This document shows positions 40,691 through 54,600 of a stretch of 64,000 bases of DNA, in pieces. Source of the stretch: Tolypeutes matacus (lineage: Eukaryota; Chordata; Mammalia; Cingulata; Chlamyphoridae); NCBI GenBank assembly GCA_026826555.1, contig JAKSZT010054399.1:2104781-2168780 (forward strand). The letters are read 5' to 3'. Numbering within the stretch: the stretch's first letter is position 1; every line of letters begins with the position of its first letter. Position numbers and translations under genes: made by a program. The notes under the pieces are model-generated. The model was not told the DNA's origin. It saw only the letters and a list, made by a program, of their open reading frames with translations, and searched no databases.

Positions 40691-42416
40691 CTACACATAT
40701 ATTAACCCCCTAACTTATCTTTTCAGTGACAACAAAGCTCGACTTAGATTTCCTTAACTGGACATCTGTGATCTGTGAAGTCTTAGATGTAAGACATTCC
40801 TTTCTATCAATATGGATCCTAATGAATCTTGCAAAGGTGCCTTTATGTTTTTCTTAACACCAGAGTTGAAAGTGAATTTTTTTTCTAAACTAGTAAATAT
40901 ATTTTTACTTTACATATATCTAATCTCACGTTCACTGTAAATTGCCTCATATTAGCTCTTCCTTTAATTATAAAGTTCTCCCATCATAAGGAGCACAAAG
41001 GGTAAGGATGAAAACTTGCTTATGTACTTCTTTAAACTGTTTATCAATATTTGCTCATAGAGGAGCTTGAGGGTAGGGGAAAAAAATAATCATGAACAGC
41101 CCCATGGTAAAGGGCTTTAGATAGTAATGGGCAGAAGGCCGAATTAGAATCAATCCCTGTGTACAGAAATCATAAAATGCCTCTAAAAGGTTGCTTAAGA
41201 AAAAAAATAAACCAGGATATATTTGTAAAGCATAATAAGTTGTTGGGAGAAGGAGAGCTTATATAAAATAGTTATAAGCATAGTATCTGACACATGGCTG
41301 ATACTCAATACTTTAACATTTAAAACAACCATCTAGTATTTAACGGAATACTGCAAAATGTGTGTTATATTCATGTACACGCATTAACACTTGCAGTAAA
41401 TTTAACTACATGAATTACCTCCCCCCACCAAAAAAAAAAAAAAAAAGGTCAAATGGCACAAGGTTACAAGCTGTTCATATTTTCTTGCCTTGCTTAATTA
41501 GTAAAATTGCTTCCTTGAATTAAGTTACCTCTCATACTAATCTTTGCCTCCCTTGTTTCTTAACCAGCAGTCCCTACTCCTGCCGCCCCTAGTACCTCAC
41601 CAAAAACATGCCGCTGAGTGTATTTACACATGACCTATAGATCGGGTTCCTGCTACAACATGCCACCAAATCAAAAGGGAGACAGCATGACTGCTTCAGC
41701 CACTTAGTGGACAATCTATAATCTCCTCCAAAAAATCCACAGCTACCCAAGTTAATCAAAAGCACTTCAGAACCCAGAAAAAAATAACAACAAAAACAAA
41801 GTGAAGGAGTCACAATAAAAAGGTATCAGAAGAAAGCTGAAAAGGTTTCATAAAAATTCCCCAATGTAAGAAAATAAGGCAATGCCATTGTAGCTGTGTT
41901 AAGGGAACAAAGAGCTCTTTTGCAACTGATTGCTCAAAGAGACCCGCCAGGGAGGGGGGAGAGGAGACGGTCTCCCAGAACAGGACTTTCAGGGGGACAG
42001 GAGATGGCTCAGAGGGCAGAGGGGTGGCGATGACATCAGAGCTCTCCTTCTGAAACTGAGATGAGGATCACTTTTGTGTTTTGCTCCCCTTGAATTTTCT
42101 ATCTATTGCCATTGGACATTTTTTAAATAATAGAATAAAAATAAATTAGAAAAAAAATGAAATAAAGAACATATAAAACACCAGGCCAAAGTTATTCTAG
42201 ATTCAGTAAGTATACTCCCACACTGCTTAAGCTTCTAAATGCTCACTCTCAGTTTGTCCTCAGCCCAATGACACTGGACATCAACCCACATCTTCAGCAG
42301 CAGGACTTCAGGGGAAGGACCAGACCATAGAAAAACTGGCCCCATTCCAACAGGACACAGCACAATGCCAGGGTACTGTAAGGGGCCCCTGAAAGAACTC
42401 CCCTCCTTTCCAGCAC

Positions 42417-42440
42417 TCCTCCTCCTCCTCCTCCTCCTCC
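42417..42440. repeat. (CTC)n trinucleotide microsatellite
   Basis: About eight uninterrupted CTC units lie in an intronic position. Confidence 0.95.
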
Positions 42441-42469
42441 CAACGCACCTCTGGCTGCTTTGATTTTGT

Positions 42470-42725
42470 GATGTTACATAAAAATTGCCATTTCAACTAA
42501 CTTCAGGGGTACAATTCAATGGCATTAATTACATTCACAATGTGAAACCATCATGACCATTCACCACCAAAACTTTTTCATCACAACATGAAACCTACCC
42601 TATGTCAGCAATTCCGCACTCCTCTGGCTCTACTTTCCTTCCCTATGAATTTGCCTACTGCAGATCTTTATAAATGGAATCAAATGATATTTATTCTTTT
42701 GGTCTCACTTATTTCCCTCTGTTAT
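42470..42725 (-). mobile_element. Old L1 3' UTR fragment
   Basis: GGGGTACAATTCAATGGCAT, ACATTCACAATGTGAAACCA, TGAATTTGCCTACTGCAGAT and TTTATAAATGGAATCAAATG follow, in order, the reverse of the same L1M 3' region as at 13830. Confidence 0.75.
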
Positions 42726-43557
42726 GAAACAAAAGAAAAGCTCTGTAATTATTTTCTAAAAAGTTTTTTTCTTAATTGGCAATTTTATATTGTGTATACC
42801 ATCTTTCAATGGACACAATTTATACTTTGCATATTGCAGGAATTTTGCAGAAATATCTTTGCATATTGCAGATGATTGTTTACTGCTTTCTCATAAGACA
42901 GCAACAACAAATGCCACACATTATGAGAAGGCTGTACAGCAATAATGAAAAGCAAACACACAACCACAGGCGAAGCGCAGATGACAGAGTGGGCCCGTAA
43001 GATATTTTACAATTTCGAGGCCTCAAAGATAAACTACTCCTACCACTTCTCAAATAAAAGGCACTTTGTCCCTGATGACTTCCCCAGTGAGACAATGAAA
43101 AATAAGGCAATAACAGATTAAAAAGTGGCAGGAAAATAAATTATCCCTCAGAGGAATAAGGCAAGTTCCCAAAGGATTAAATATTTTTTGAGACCCAGAT
43201 GAAACCAGGAACTGAAGAACACAACAAACCAGAATCTTTTTTAAAGAGGCAAGAAGGATCTGTGTTGGCCACAAAATGAGTAGATATGCACTTTGGCTTT
43301 TCATCCTGTAGAGACCCACGAGGATTAAAAAGGTTTAGAGTTTGGTTTGCTGGCCCTAGACCACAAAAGGATTTCAAGGACACATGGCAGAGCAAAATCC
43401 TGAGAGTATGGACTACTGCTCTCAGCTCTAGAATGCTGGATACAAGGATGTAGATACACATTATTTAAAAGCAGAGGAGAAAACCAGATGTGCTGAAAAG
43501 GGGAAAATCTGCAGGGGGCAGTGCTGGGCAGGAGCAGCAGGTTATCATACAGAGTCG

Positions 43558-43660
43558 GGGGGGGGGGGGGGGCGGGGCCCCCCCCCGCCCCCCCCCCGTT
43601 CCCCCACCCCCCGCCCCCGGCAAAGGGGAAAGAGGCTCTGGTGGGGGGGGGGGCTTCACT
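43558..43660. repeat. Poly-G / poly-C low-complexity tract
   Basis: A run of about 15 G, then CGGGG, then long C runs broken by single bases, and a further G run at about 43643-43653. G runs on both strands could form quadruplexes or a G:C hairpin. Such sequence is error-prone in assembly. Confidence 0.9.
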
Positions 43661-44439
43661 GTACCAGCTGCAGGGAAGGGTCTAGGCGCGCCCACCTGGT
43701 GCAGCACTTACCTCAGCCTGCCCCCCTTCCATCGATGACAGGCATTTTAATCACACGTAAGACCTTCCCTTTCATCACTAGAGCAAAAATGCTTTAAAAG
43801 GACAATTCTGTCTGAACCAGCAGAGGTTAGCGTCATTGTGGGCGTAGAAAGCGCCTGGGTGCCCTGAGCTTCAGAGCGAAACGGGAGAGAATGTGCCCCC
43901 AAAGACTTCCAGTCTTGATTTCAGCCGGATGGCCCTTCCCGTGCCCGGGCAGGACATAGAAAAGCCTTGTTGAAGGTGTTTTCCCTTCACACAAAGCATA
44001 GAAATAGCTACTTCAGCATGATTTACTTCCATGTTGATGTTTTACTAATACAATTGATGAAGGAAGGATCTTCTCTTACAAAAGACTCGTTAATTTTAGG
44101 AACTTCATGTATACTTTTATGTCAATGAAACAAATTAAACCAAGCCCTTCAGCATGCCAAATTAATCAGACCAAGCAAAGTAAACGTCAACCAACTGTAA
44201 GAAAGGAATGGGTAACACTTTATTTAAAGTGGGGTGGTGCCTGGGGCTGGGGGCAGTGGGGCCCTGCACACCACTGTCACTTACCTTGCAGGGCATAAAT
44301 GTGTGGATTAAAGGCCGAAAAGCCAAGCAAGCATGCCCCTAAGATAATAGATATTATTTCTAGTTAGCATATTTCTACTTTTTCTGTGTATTGTTTGGGG
44401 GCTTTAGTTTTTTTTTAAGAAGATCCCTCTTAGTTCACA

Positions 44440-44560
44440 GATACATAAACTGAGAGAAGTATGAGGCCTGCCTCGGGGCCACCCAGCATGGAAGGCAGAA
44501 CAAACAGGACCAGAAGCCAAACCTCCAGTGCCTGGAGAGCGCCTGCTCTTTCACACCATG
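44440..44560 (+). mobile_element. MIR SINE fragment
   Basis: AGATACATAAACTGAGAGAA, GCCACCCAGCATGGAAGGCA and GCGCCTGCTCTTTCACACCA follow MIR order. Confidence 0.6.
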
Positions 44561-44854
44561 TCGCCACTGTGTGGGAGGCGAGGAGAAACCTAGTTATGGG
44601 CAAGGCCATCTAGTGCGTCCCCTAATTGAGAAACTCTAGGGTCCATGAGCTCCACAGCATTTCAGTCCAAGCGAAAATCATCCCTGCTGGTGGGAATCCC
44701 ATTTAACCTAAAATGTCCTGAAAATGAGGAAAGAAAATGCCAAAATAAAAGTTAAATTACTGATCTGATCTCACAGAGCAGGGCTCTATGTAGAAATGAA
44801 TGTCCTGAAATAGAGGGCAAAGTTTACAGAAATGGTCAGAGAGACCTGGTTTAC

Positions 44855-45243
44855 TTTGTTCTTGACGTGCCTCCATCTGGAATGCTCTTCCCTTTATCTT
44901 GCCATGGCTGGCTCCTTCTCATCACCCAGGCAAGATAAGGAAGGGTACATTCCAGGGCTGTGATTTTTACAGAGCTGCTTCTTCCATGTCTGTGCTCTAA
45001 CATCACTGTCTCAGAGAGACCAACCACCCTAAAATAGCACACCTCCCAGGACCCCCAGCCAATTCCATTGCTCTCCCTTTCTGTTAACCTTCACAGGACT
45101 TAGCACTCTCTGAAATGATCTTCTATATAACAGTTTATTGCTTACTGCCTTCTCTTCACTGCCTCTGTACATAGGCAGCCAGATCCTCATATCCAGACAC
45201 AAAGGAGATGCTTCATAAATATCTATTGAGAGAATGAGTGATT
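44855..45243 (+). mobile_element. L2 LINE 3' fragment
   Basis: TCTGGAATGCTCTTCCCTTT, TGGCTGGCTCCTTCTCATCA, AGAGACCAACCACCCTAAAA and GCTTCATAAATATCTATTGA follow L2 consensus order to its 3' end. Confidence 0.8.
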
Positions 45244-45987
45244 GCACCTCTAGGGTATGTGACAAATGCCACCCATGGACCAGAAATAACAATGTATTGT
45301 CACAAAGACTTCAGTAAGAAGTTCTACTCTCCATGCCTTTCTCCTCTTTCAAGACTAGGTCTGCAGGTCGGTGTTATATATGCGGACAGTACAAGGCCTC
45401 CATACGTGCTGGAAAAGAACAGCAGGAAAAAAACACTGCTGTACTATTTGCAATTTACACAATTCACCATTCAGTATTTAGGAAAAAATATGCACTGGAG
45501 AATTTTTGAGCAAAGGGGCAGACTGAATGGTGTTCCCAAAGTTTCAAAGAGGCAGTGGGATATAGAGGAACCAGACTCTAACCAACGGAAAAGGAACAGG
45601 TAAAGGCATTGGCCATCCCAGTGTAAGAGTCTTTACTACACAAAGGTAGACCAGAATTCAGTTTCATTAAGAACTCTTACTCATCTACTAGGCACCTAAC
45701 CGTGTGGTCACAAGTTCCATCATCCCCATGGTCATCAGTGCCACAGTCCAGCAAAAGCCAAATACAGTCTAGCTCTGGTTCTCAATCACCACATGGTATC
45801 AGGAGCCCTGCCAGCCAGTGTGCCATCATGGCCCATTTGTCCTCACAACACACAGCCGACACATGCCACATCGTGTTGGACCCAGGAGGAGGATCCTGCC
45901 AAACACCCATGCCAAAAGGACACCACAGAGATATTATTTGCAGTTCTAGATCAACCTATAAGAGCACCAAGAATTATTAGAAATTAC

Positions 45988-46014
45988 GGGGGTGGGGTGG
46001 GGTGGGGTGGGGGG
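45988..46014. repeat. (GGGGT)n minisatellite
   Basis: About five GGGGT units end in a G run. The G-run spacing is suitable for a G-quadruplex. Confidence 0.9.
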
Positions 46015-47586
46015 AGAAGCTCCCTTTTTCCTTCTACTCCCCTAAGCTATAAGGAAAGCAGCATTCTTTTTCTTCCCGGCCTCCCAGGGCCATCCCTCAT
46101 TTGGGCTTACAGGATACTGTCAGAGCCAAGAGAATGTTTTGCTTTATCACTTGAAAAATTTACCCAAATAAATCTTCAAGTATTTTTCACTTCCAGGTAA
46201 AAAGTGCACTGTCTTTATGGTAACAAAGAAACACGCCAAAATTAACACTGTCATTATTTTCAAAGTTAACAAAGAGAGAGCAAGAAGTTTCTTATAAAGA
46301 AACCCCACTGATGAGCTGACAAAGCCCTGTGCCAAATTCTTTTTTTTTTTTTTCCTTTTGTAATACTCTTTCTGCACCCCTCCTCCGTTTCCCCCAGTCA
46401 TGGATTAGAAGCTCCTGGGCAGTCTGCCATTAAGAATCTCACTGTTAGGAGGGCGGCACTGTTTCTCCAGGTTTCCTCTGGGGTTATCTACAGTATGGAG
46501 TTAACTAGCTTACTGGGATCTGTGCACTCAATCTCCAGGGCAGCCCTAAATCTGGCACAACAGCAATTTCTAGGTTAATTAAATTCCATTTCTGTCCAGG
46601 ATTTCTGATAGTTTACAAACCAAAGGAGGGTACAGTTTATGCATGCAATTTGCTTGGAGAAAACAGGAGGAAGGGGAACTGGTTTAAAGAAATGCACAGC
46701 TGATCCCTTGCTGAGGGACATGTATGCCAAAGCACCATTTTATTAACTCAATTTCCAATATTAAAAATGTAAGCTGGTAAATCCAATTATTTAGATTACA
46801 CCCCAATTCTAAACAAAGGACAAGAAATGGGTAGGAGGGGAGGGTCTGTTCATTCAAAACCTACGACACTTTGTGTCTGGCAAATGCAAAATGACCAGCA
46901 TGGCTGCCCTCTTTGTGCCGATGAGGGAGCGGGCCCTGAAGCTTTGCCAACCCACTGAAAGGCCTATTGAAAAAAAAAAAACTTCCTGTGTTTCCATGCC
47001 CAAAATAATTACCCACTCTATCCTATCCCCAGACACACACACACTACAAACCTGGCAGCTTCTCAAAGAAACAAGAGTGTGCCCATGTGTATGTGCTGGA
47101 GGTTGTGGGGGGTCGAGCAAGGGGGTATCCTCAACCCGGGGCAAGCTGCCCACCAAATTCAAATGCAAGTGCTGTTGTGGGCAAACCACACAGGATGGTT
47201 GTAAACATCCTGAATAGTAAGTAGAAAATAAACACATCCTCAAGTGAACCCAGAAGCTAGGAAAGACCAGCTCATAATAAACTGCAGGCATTTGCAATAG
47301 ATTATATTCTTCTAAGCTCTGATCGCATAGTTACAATGAGTATGTGTTTCATCAGATTGTGAAGACATCACATAATGAGAGAAAAGGGAGGCCAGCTGGC
47401 TTCGTGAAGAAGACTTTTCCTATACGGAATGCCTGTTTTTATGGTAGTTCTGAAGAGCTCACCATATTAGTTCAGAGGCCTCATTTCTTATGCTACAGAT
47501 AAAGAGAAGAAATAGTGAATTTATGCTAAAACCACAGGATACCAAATATTTCCAATACTCACCTTAATTAAATTACATAGGGAGCT

Positions 47587-47748
47587 TTTTTTTTTTTTTT
47601 TTAAGATTTTATTTATTTATTCATTTATCCCCCCCGCCCTTGCTGCTCGTGCTCGCTTGGGTCAGCCAACCACGCCATGCGGACGGGCCCGCCTCCACCA
47701 GGCACATGGCAAACGGAAGCCCCACTGATTGAGCCACAGCCGCTTCCC
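47587..47748 (-). mobile_element. DAS-type SINE with internal deletion removing the B box
   Basis: It has poly-T, the usual tail region and a reversed head. The sequence jumps from CCACCAGG directly to CACATGGC, so the segment with the GGTTCGGTTCC box is missing. ATAGGGAGCT flanks it at 47577-47586 and 47749-47758. Confidence 0.92.
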
Positions 47749-47874
47749 ATAGGGAGCTATTTAGAGTCAAAGTTTGCTATAACAGATTTACCTAAAGGAA
47801 CATTCAATTGGCTGAATCCCCTTGAAGATAAACTTTTGCTTGGTCAGTGTGATTGAAGACAAAGAAAGAATGAG

Positions 47875-48010
47875 GCATCACAAAACCTGGGCTTTCTTTC
47901 AGCCAACTAGCAACCTGGGGCAAGTTGGGCCTTGATTTTCTCATTAGAGAGAGACTATGAAAAGGCAAAAACTCTCAAAGTTCTTTCTAGCTCCAAGCTT
48001 CTCTGATCTC
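47875..48010 (+). mobile_element. MIR SINE fragment
   Basis: ACCTGGGCTTTCTTTCAGCC, AACCTGGGGCAAGTTGGGCC and TGATTTTCTCATTAGAGAGA follow MIR order. Confidence 0.6.
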
Positions 48011-48629
48011 TGGCCTCATCTATAAAACAAAGAACACGTGGATATAATAATTCTTATAATAATTCCTCTGGATTTTATCACTGAGTCCATAAATCCAGAC
48101 TCGAGAAGTACTGATCTTCAGCCTGTGTCCAGTGGGAAATCTAAGCCAAAATCTCTAAAATGCCTGTGTTGCTAAGCTAACAATTCCTAACATTGGCTTT
48201 CTAACTATATACACAGCAAAATATGGTGATTTTTAAATTTTGGATAAGTGTACAAGATTGCCTAACAATTTAGAAGGTGAGGATGAGAAGTAATCAATGA
48301 ATAATTTTAAAAGTGCCACAATTCCAAATAATGCACTGTTAAGTCCCCAGTAAGTAATATTATCCATACTTTCATAACTAAGACTTAATCCCTGCAATGA
48401 AGTCACTCGTTAAGGGAAACACATCATTAACTTCCTTCAGAACTCTAAGACATTCCTAGGAATACCAACATAACCTACTTACACATATTCACCAGCTGTA
48501 GCCACCAAAAAGCCCAGTAGAATGCCAAATCACTATGTCTGGAAGCTGTCACAATTGCTCACAACCAAGGACACCCCTCAGTACTCAAGGGAATGGAGCA
48601 CCTTTATTTCCCTTTATATACATATATTT

Positions 48630-48643
48630 GGGGGGGGGGGGGG
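48630..48643. repeat. Poly-G homopolymer
   Basis: Fourteen consecutive G bases. Confidence 0.9.
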
Positions 48644-51600
48644 ATCAGGGAAGAGGAAGAAGAGTATGAAAAGTTAGTACCAAGCTATGTACAACTTCTT
48701 CCCAAGTAAAACATTACTAGCACATGTACATCTTAGGTAGTGCTGACAGCCCATACAAATACTACTAAAAGTAATCTGCAGCACAGCTTTTGAATCAATT
48801 AATAAAATCATTCCATTATGTTTTTTAAAGTCTTGTGAGGCATCCTGAAATACCAAAGAACCCAGATTGCCTAGAAATCAGGACTCTGTCATGATCAAGG
48901 AAATATTTGACATTGACTTCCTTTGTGTTCTAGGAAGCAACCATGTCAGATTTGAGAGGGATCATCATTAATCAACAATTAAAGTGGCAACAAAGCCCTT
49001 TTGTTCTGTCAGTCACAAGTGTCACATGTGTTATAGTTTACCACCTATGGAAAGCCGCCTGTCCCGCCAACCCCCAGGCGGCATAACCCTTATCAGGGAT
49101 CCAACCCCGAATCCAGGGTCCAAGAGCTGCAAATTTTCTTCCCAACAAAGGCTGTCATTTTCAGGACAGTTGAGCAAAAACTGTAGCTTGCAGCAGAAGA
49201 GACCAAGCCAGGAGGAACAACACATGGAGGCTAAGTACAGTATCTTAAGAAGCTAGCCAGCCGCATAATCTAAGTATCTTTAAAAAAAATTTTAAATAAT
49301 AAAAATCAAAAAAGCAGCAGCAGCTAGCCAGCATCTGCACAATTCAAAGGAATTCCTAGAACATTATGAGAGTTACAAGGTGTGAACAAATTATCTAAAG
49401 AGCATTCAGTTTTAAAAGCCCCTGAGAGTCAATCTGTCTTTCGACCCTCTCTGCAAGTGGGATTGCCATTTTTGTTTTGTTTTGTTTTTTTAAACAATAG
49501 TTTCTCTACTTTAAGCAACTCAATACCCAGTAACAAACTACCAGAAATCTCTTTTTAATCCTGACAAAGATGATGGTGCGTAAGTCAGGGTAGGTGACCC
49601 TGTGAGAAGAGATTCATATCCTACTTCCTTCTTTCAAGAAGGATATATGAAGAAATTACTTTCTAAAATGCCACACAACTCATCATTTAAAACTAAAATC
49701 CAGTATAATCCTTTCAAGAGTGTAATTGAAAAGTCAATCCTGTAGGAACTTCCTATCACATTCTAGACTGGGCTTTGTGATGGCTGTGATTCTAACGTCC
49801 GTTCATCAAACTACAGACCTAAGCACGAAAGAAGTGCTCTCAATGCCAACTAGCCCCAGAACAGCCCGGAGCTGGCTTTGGCTTCCTGGATCCTTCTTGG
49901 ACAGTCAGTTCACCAACAGAGATCTGCTTTCCTGAAGGGGTAGCACAGAAGAGCCTGGACAATTTCCCCACCCACTGGAAATCTCATGAAGTAGCCAACA
50001 AGCACCAATAGATGGCAACAGAGAGTCTTTAGACTCTGTCTTGAGAATTCTGGAACCGTACACCAAGGAGAAAAAGAAATTCTGATCTTTGCCAAATTAT
50101 TACAAGACCAATTTTTTTCTTACCAATTTTAACCAAATTTACCTGCACTAAAACGGGTGCCAGCTGAGAAACCAGCCGCTGTTGATGGATAATAGTAAGG
50201 AGCTCTATTAGAAGTAACTTCTCGTCTCACTGACTCAATGCCTCAAAGTTTTTGCTTAAAGCAAATTATTTCTGTTCGCACAGAAGGGAATAAAAATGGA
50301 AAATACAGAGACTCTTACAACTAAGCTTTGTTAAATACCCCCATTTTTCTTATAGCTAAAAATACACAGGGTTGTTTTCTGAATTATCCCCACCACACCC
50401 AAAAAGTGATTGTTACCACAAAGAAAAGGCAAGGAAGTATAAAACTATACCACTATGCCATGGTTCTAACATATGCCTCCTTCAAGAATAAGTCCAAAGT
50501 ATTCGTTTCCGGATCTCTGGAAAATTTCTGGCTGAAATGTGTTATTTTCAAAGGATCAGGTGTTCTTAACATCACCCACCAAAATGCTGAGGAAAGTCTG
50601 TTCTGTTATGAGATGGATTCACTACAATTCACACATTGTCTCTTCTATAAGAGGTCTAGGTTTTTAAAGACAATTGCCTGAAGATGAGGAAACACGATAA
50701 TAATAATTAAAGAAGCTGCTAATAGCTACCGAATACAAGAAGCGCAATTAGCCTCCTTCTTAGTGTTTTTTGCTTTGTAGTAATAGAGTAATGGTATACT
50801 CTCTCTCTCTGGAAAACAAGAACTCACATGGTATTACAGAGCCTAATCTTGGGTTCCACATCACTGGCAGTTGCCATGATGGTTACAGAAAGACACCAGT
50901 GGCATGGAACCCGAAACTAAAACAGGAAATCGTTTCAATGCAAAAGAGGCAAAAGGGAGTCAAGACACAGAAATAGCCTTCTTTTCTATTAATGTCTGAA
51001 ATATCCCCTAAGCCACTTTGAATTTTTATCAACATTCAAGGCTGTACAAGGTAACCTTATTTCAGGCCAGGAAGCAGAAACATTTTTGACCAAATATATC
51101 CAACCAAAATGATCTCTTAAACCAGACCAAAGCTGGGAGGAGGAGCCAACTCCCGCCTTCCAAATCACAATATTCTATCTCATTCACATTCTTAATAGCC
51201 AGTGCATGACCTAAGATACCTTGCCCCAGGTCAAAGTGGAAGAACTCCCAGTTCTTCACCAGCCACCTGGCTAGCCCAGGCTGATTTCACAAGACGTGAG
51301 CCACCAGTCCTCTACCTGATCTCCCACATGTTCACTAAATGGAACCAGGTCACATCTGTTGATGGCAGAAGCAGATGACATGCCAGTGTCCACCAAAATT
51401 AGGTTTGGCTTAAGGGTCCTCAAAAGAGGTTGGTAGGAATGTCTTCTGACTAGAGACCTTGCTTACATCACAAAACAAAAATTCCTCCTAGAGGAAAAAG
51501 TCAGTTTCTGTTTGCTTCACAAAGAGACCTGATGCCAAGTATGCATTTGTCTTAGAATCATTTAACCAACAAAACTCTACAAGCATTGCTGTTAGTAAGA

Positions 51601-54600
51601 CAAGAACTCGCACCACCTTTGACCCAGAGCTCCCTTCCAGAGATAATACATTTGCATTTGCTCTGGCACTACAAAAGCACCTCAGGGGCTTTTAAAAGGA
51701 TTTGAGCAAAACAGGTAGCAGAAACCCCCAGGTGTAAGGTTTGGGGGCATGTGGAAGTTGCAACAAGCTCCCCGGATCACCCAGCGCTGACTCTGAGGAT
51801 TTCAACTCTCCACTAGTCGCAGGAAACATCCTGAGAAAAGTCCAAGCTTTTAAATAAGGCACAAGATGAACAACAGGGCTCTATGTATCACTGCAACACG
51901 GAAGGGCTGAAAGACTTCCCTACAATTAAGTCTTTCATGAATCCCTACTGGCTTGAGCCCATTTTCGTAGTCTGCAGACAGGAAATGATAAGGCTACAAG
52001 GTCAGCCTCCTTCGGCTCTGCTTAAACCCTCCAATGAAGGCTTGCAACCACACATCTCTCAGCTATATTCACAGAGCCTCCAGGCCACCGCCTCTGTATG
52101 GCATTACAAAAAGGAGGGAAGGGGTGGGGGCTGAGAGCACCACAGTGTTATGCACGATTCTAATAAAATGTGGAAATGAGTGGGTGTGCCAATGGAGTGG
52201 GGTAGAGAGCCACAAAACATATCCAGCTCCGCTAACAAAGGAAGCTATCAATAAAATTTATAAGCTAGGAAGAGAAAATGACTGCCCTCCAAAAAGGGCT
52301 AGTCTTCACCCACAGCTTTTGTCTCACCTCAGTGTGTCCCTCCACACTGTTGTCAGGGTTTCTCCCGAGGTGGCCTCTGCTCTGGCCTGCTCCACTCCCC
52401 ACCCAGAATGGGAAAAGGCCGCTTCAACTGGGCAGACAGCGCACGCCACCCAGGGGAGCGGCCTCGGCAGCTCTTTTCACACTGTCCTGCACCAGCAGCA
52501 GAAGCTGGCCAAGTCGGAAGAGAAAGGGAGCCTGTGCCCAAGCAGCATGGCAAGGCGGGACTGGGGGGAGGGGGGACGACACCTGAATATGTGAGGGAGG
52601 GGTGAAACAGGAAAATGCTGACTAAATGGTCAGAAACCAACGATATGCTGAGGAATCACAGAAAGAACCCATCCTCTCTGTTCTTCGACTTACTGAGGGG
52701 CTGAAGAAAGAGACGCTATGTAAGTGCATTCTAGAGCACCGATGAAGGTGCCAGCCCCCTGTGGGGAGGGGCACGGCAACTCTTTCCAACTCTGTCACCT
52801 AGGCATGCCCTAACGGCCTCGCTTTGATCAAAGAGGCATCCGTCTCCACCTGCGCCATAGGCTGCCCAACGCCACACTCCCAGCCGGGGGCGCAGCTCTG
52901 GGAGGGGTCAGTGTGGCTCCACCAACAGCAATCTGTAGATGAGCCTGTCATCAGGGAACTGCAGAAGGCTGGCCCCCAGGATGCTAACCCGGGGGAGCAA
53001 ACAAGGACAGTTCGCTTTTCCCAGCTTCCTCCTTCACCTGCTCTCTTGCTGAAGTTTATCTCTGTTTTACTATACACAATTCCATGTATCCCTGATTTGA
53101 GCCCAGAAATGGACATCTCATCTGCTATGCAGAGTAGAAGTCTAACATGGCTGAGTTCTGTTTGTTTTCTTTTTTATTTTACATGATTTCTAAAGTAGAA
53201 CTGCAGGTAAAGAAAGAATTCATTGCTGGAGCTGTTGGTGCTACCAGGTAAGTTCCTCCCTGTTCTAAAGTTCCACGATCTCTTCATTTTAGGATGATAA
53301 AATAATCTAGGATTATAAAAACACTCACCTGAGCTAGGAATAATAAGAACATTACTCCAAGATAGAATCAATAAGCAATGAAAATTGTATATGTAAATGA
53401 ACAGCAAATTCAAACTCAGAAAACTGAGAAAATCTATCCTCATTTGGCTTTGCCCTACGCCAAGATAAGGAGCCAGATAAGCCGAGTATTACTTAACAGG
53501 GATAAGGAGGGACCCCCAAAATTTTAAGTGCATGAGACAGGGTATTTGGGAAAGGAGGTGAAACGAGGGCTTGAGATGGAGAGATTTCGTGGCACAACTG
53601 CGGTGAACAGAAAAGGGAGCACTGGGAATGGCAAAGAAAGCAGACACAGACACCCTGCCATCCAGGCTAAACGTGAGGCTGGAGCTTACATGAAGCATGG
53701 TCTAATCAGTTACACGGGACAATATAAAAGATGACCTGGGCTAACCAGAGAGTCAGATGGGGTTGCCATTCCCTACCTTTTCCCTGCCAGTGCTTGAAAC
53801 AACTTCCCACTGGGATAGAAATCAGCTTGGAAACACAATCGTGCACTAGGGAACTTTTCTTGCCTCCCTTCTGAAAAGTACTTCTCAAAGCAAATAACTA
53901 CAAAGACCACCTCAGGCCCCTGGGCTCCTAGGAAGAATCTAGCCTGATTAGGGCAACAAGAAAACCACCCAGGCAAGGCACAGAAGTTGGAGAACAGGGG
54001 AGCTGCAAGTGGGCCAGGCTCTGAGTGGGCCTGGAAGTGCTGGATAGAGAGAGAGCATTTAGAAATCCAGAAGTCCCAAACCCTAAAAAGCCAGACCTCT
54101 GAGGCGCCTGCAGAAGGAAACAACACATACCAGGTAAGGAATCAAATGCCATCCCAAGGAAAGGACAAGCCACTGACTCTCATTACCTCATGAATTCATA
54201 TTAACTGAGTGTAAAACAAAATGTAATGATCATGACAGGAAAAAAGATTTAGGAATAAGCCATATAGGCTGCAGCCCATGCCCTCTAGGCTGAGCACCCT
54301 GGAAACAGAAGAGATATTGGGGATTTTCCACTCCATTCCTTTGCACACTTCTTAGTGGTTAAAATAAACACAAATGAAGAGCTGGCTCTGTTTGCTCTTT
54401 CAAGAATTTTGTTTTACTATCTTTTACTGTCAGACCCTCCAGGGAACTGGCTCCATCCCCATCTCTGTGTAAAACTGTGATATACCACCACCCATAAACA
54501 ACTTGTGGCCTAAAACTACAACAAATTCCATTTAAAAATATGTCACAAAGAAAAGGCTGTACAGGATATAGAATTGGCCTTCACAGCAAACACGACTAGA

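Noticed and set aside
43465..43738. Gly/Pro-rich open frames on both strands
   Set aside because: They are produced by poly-G/poly-C tracts and have no protein features.
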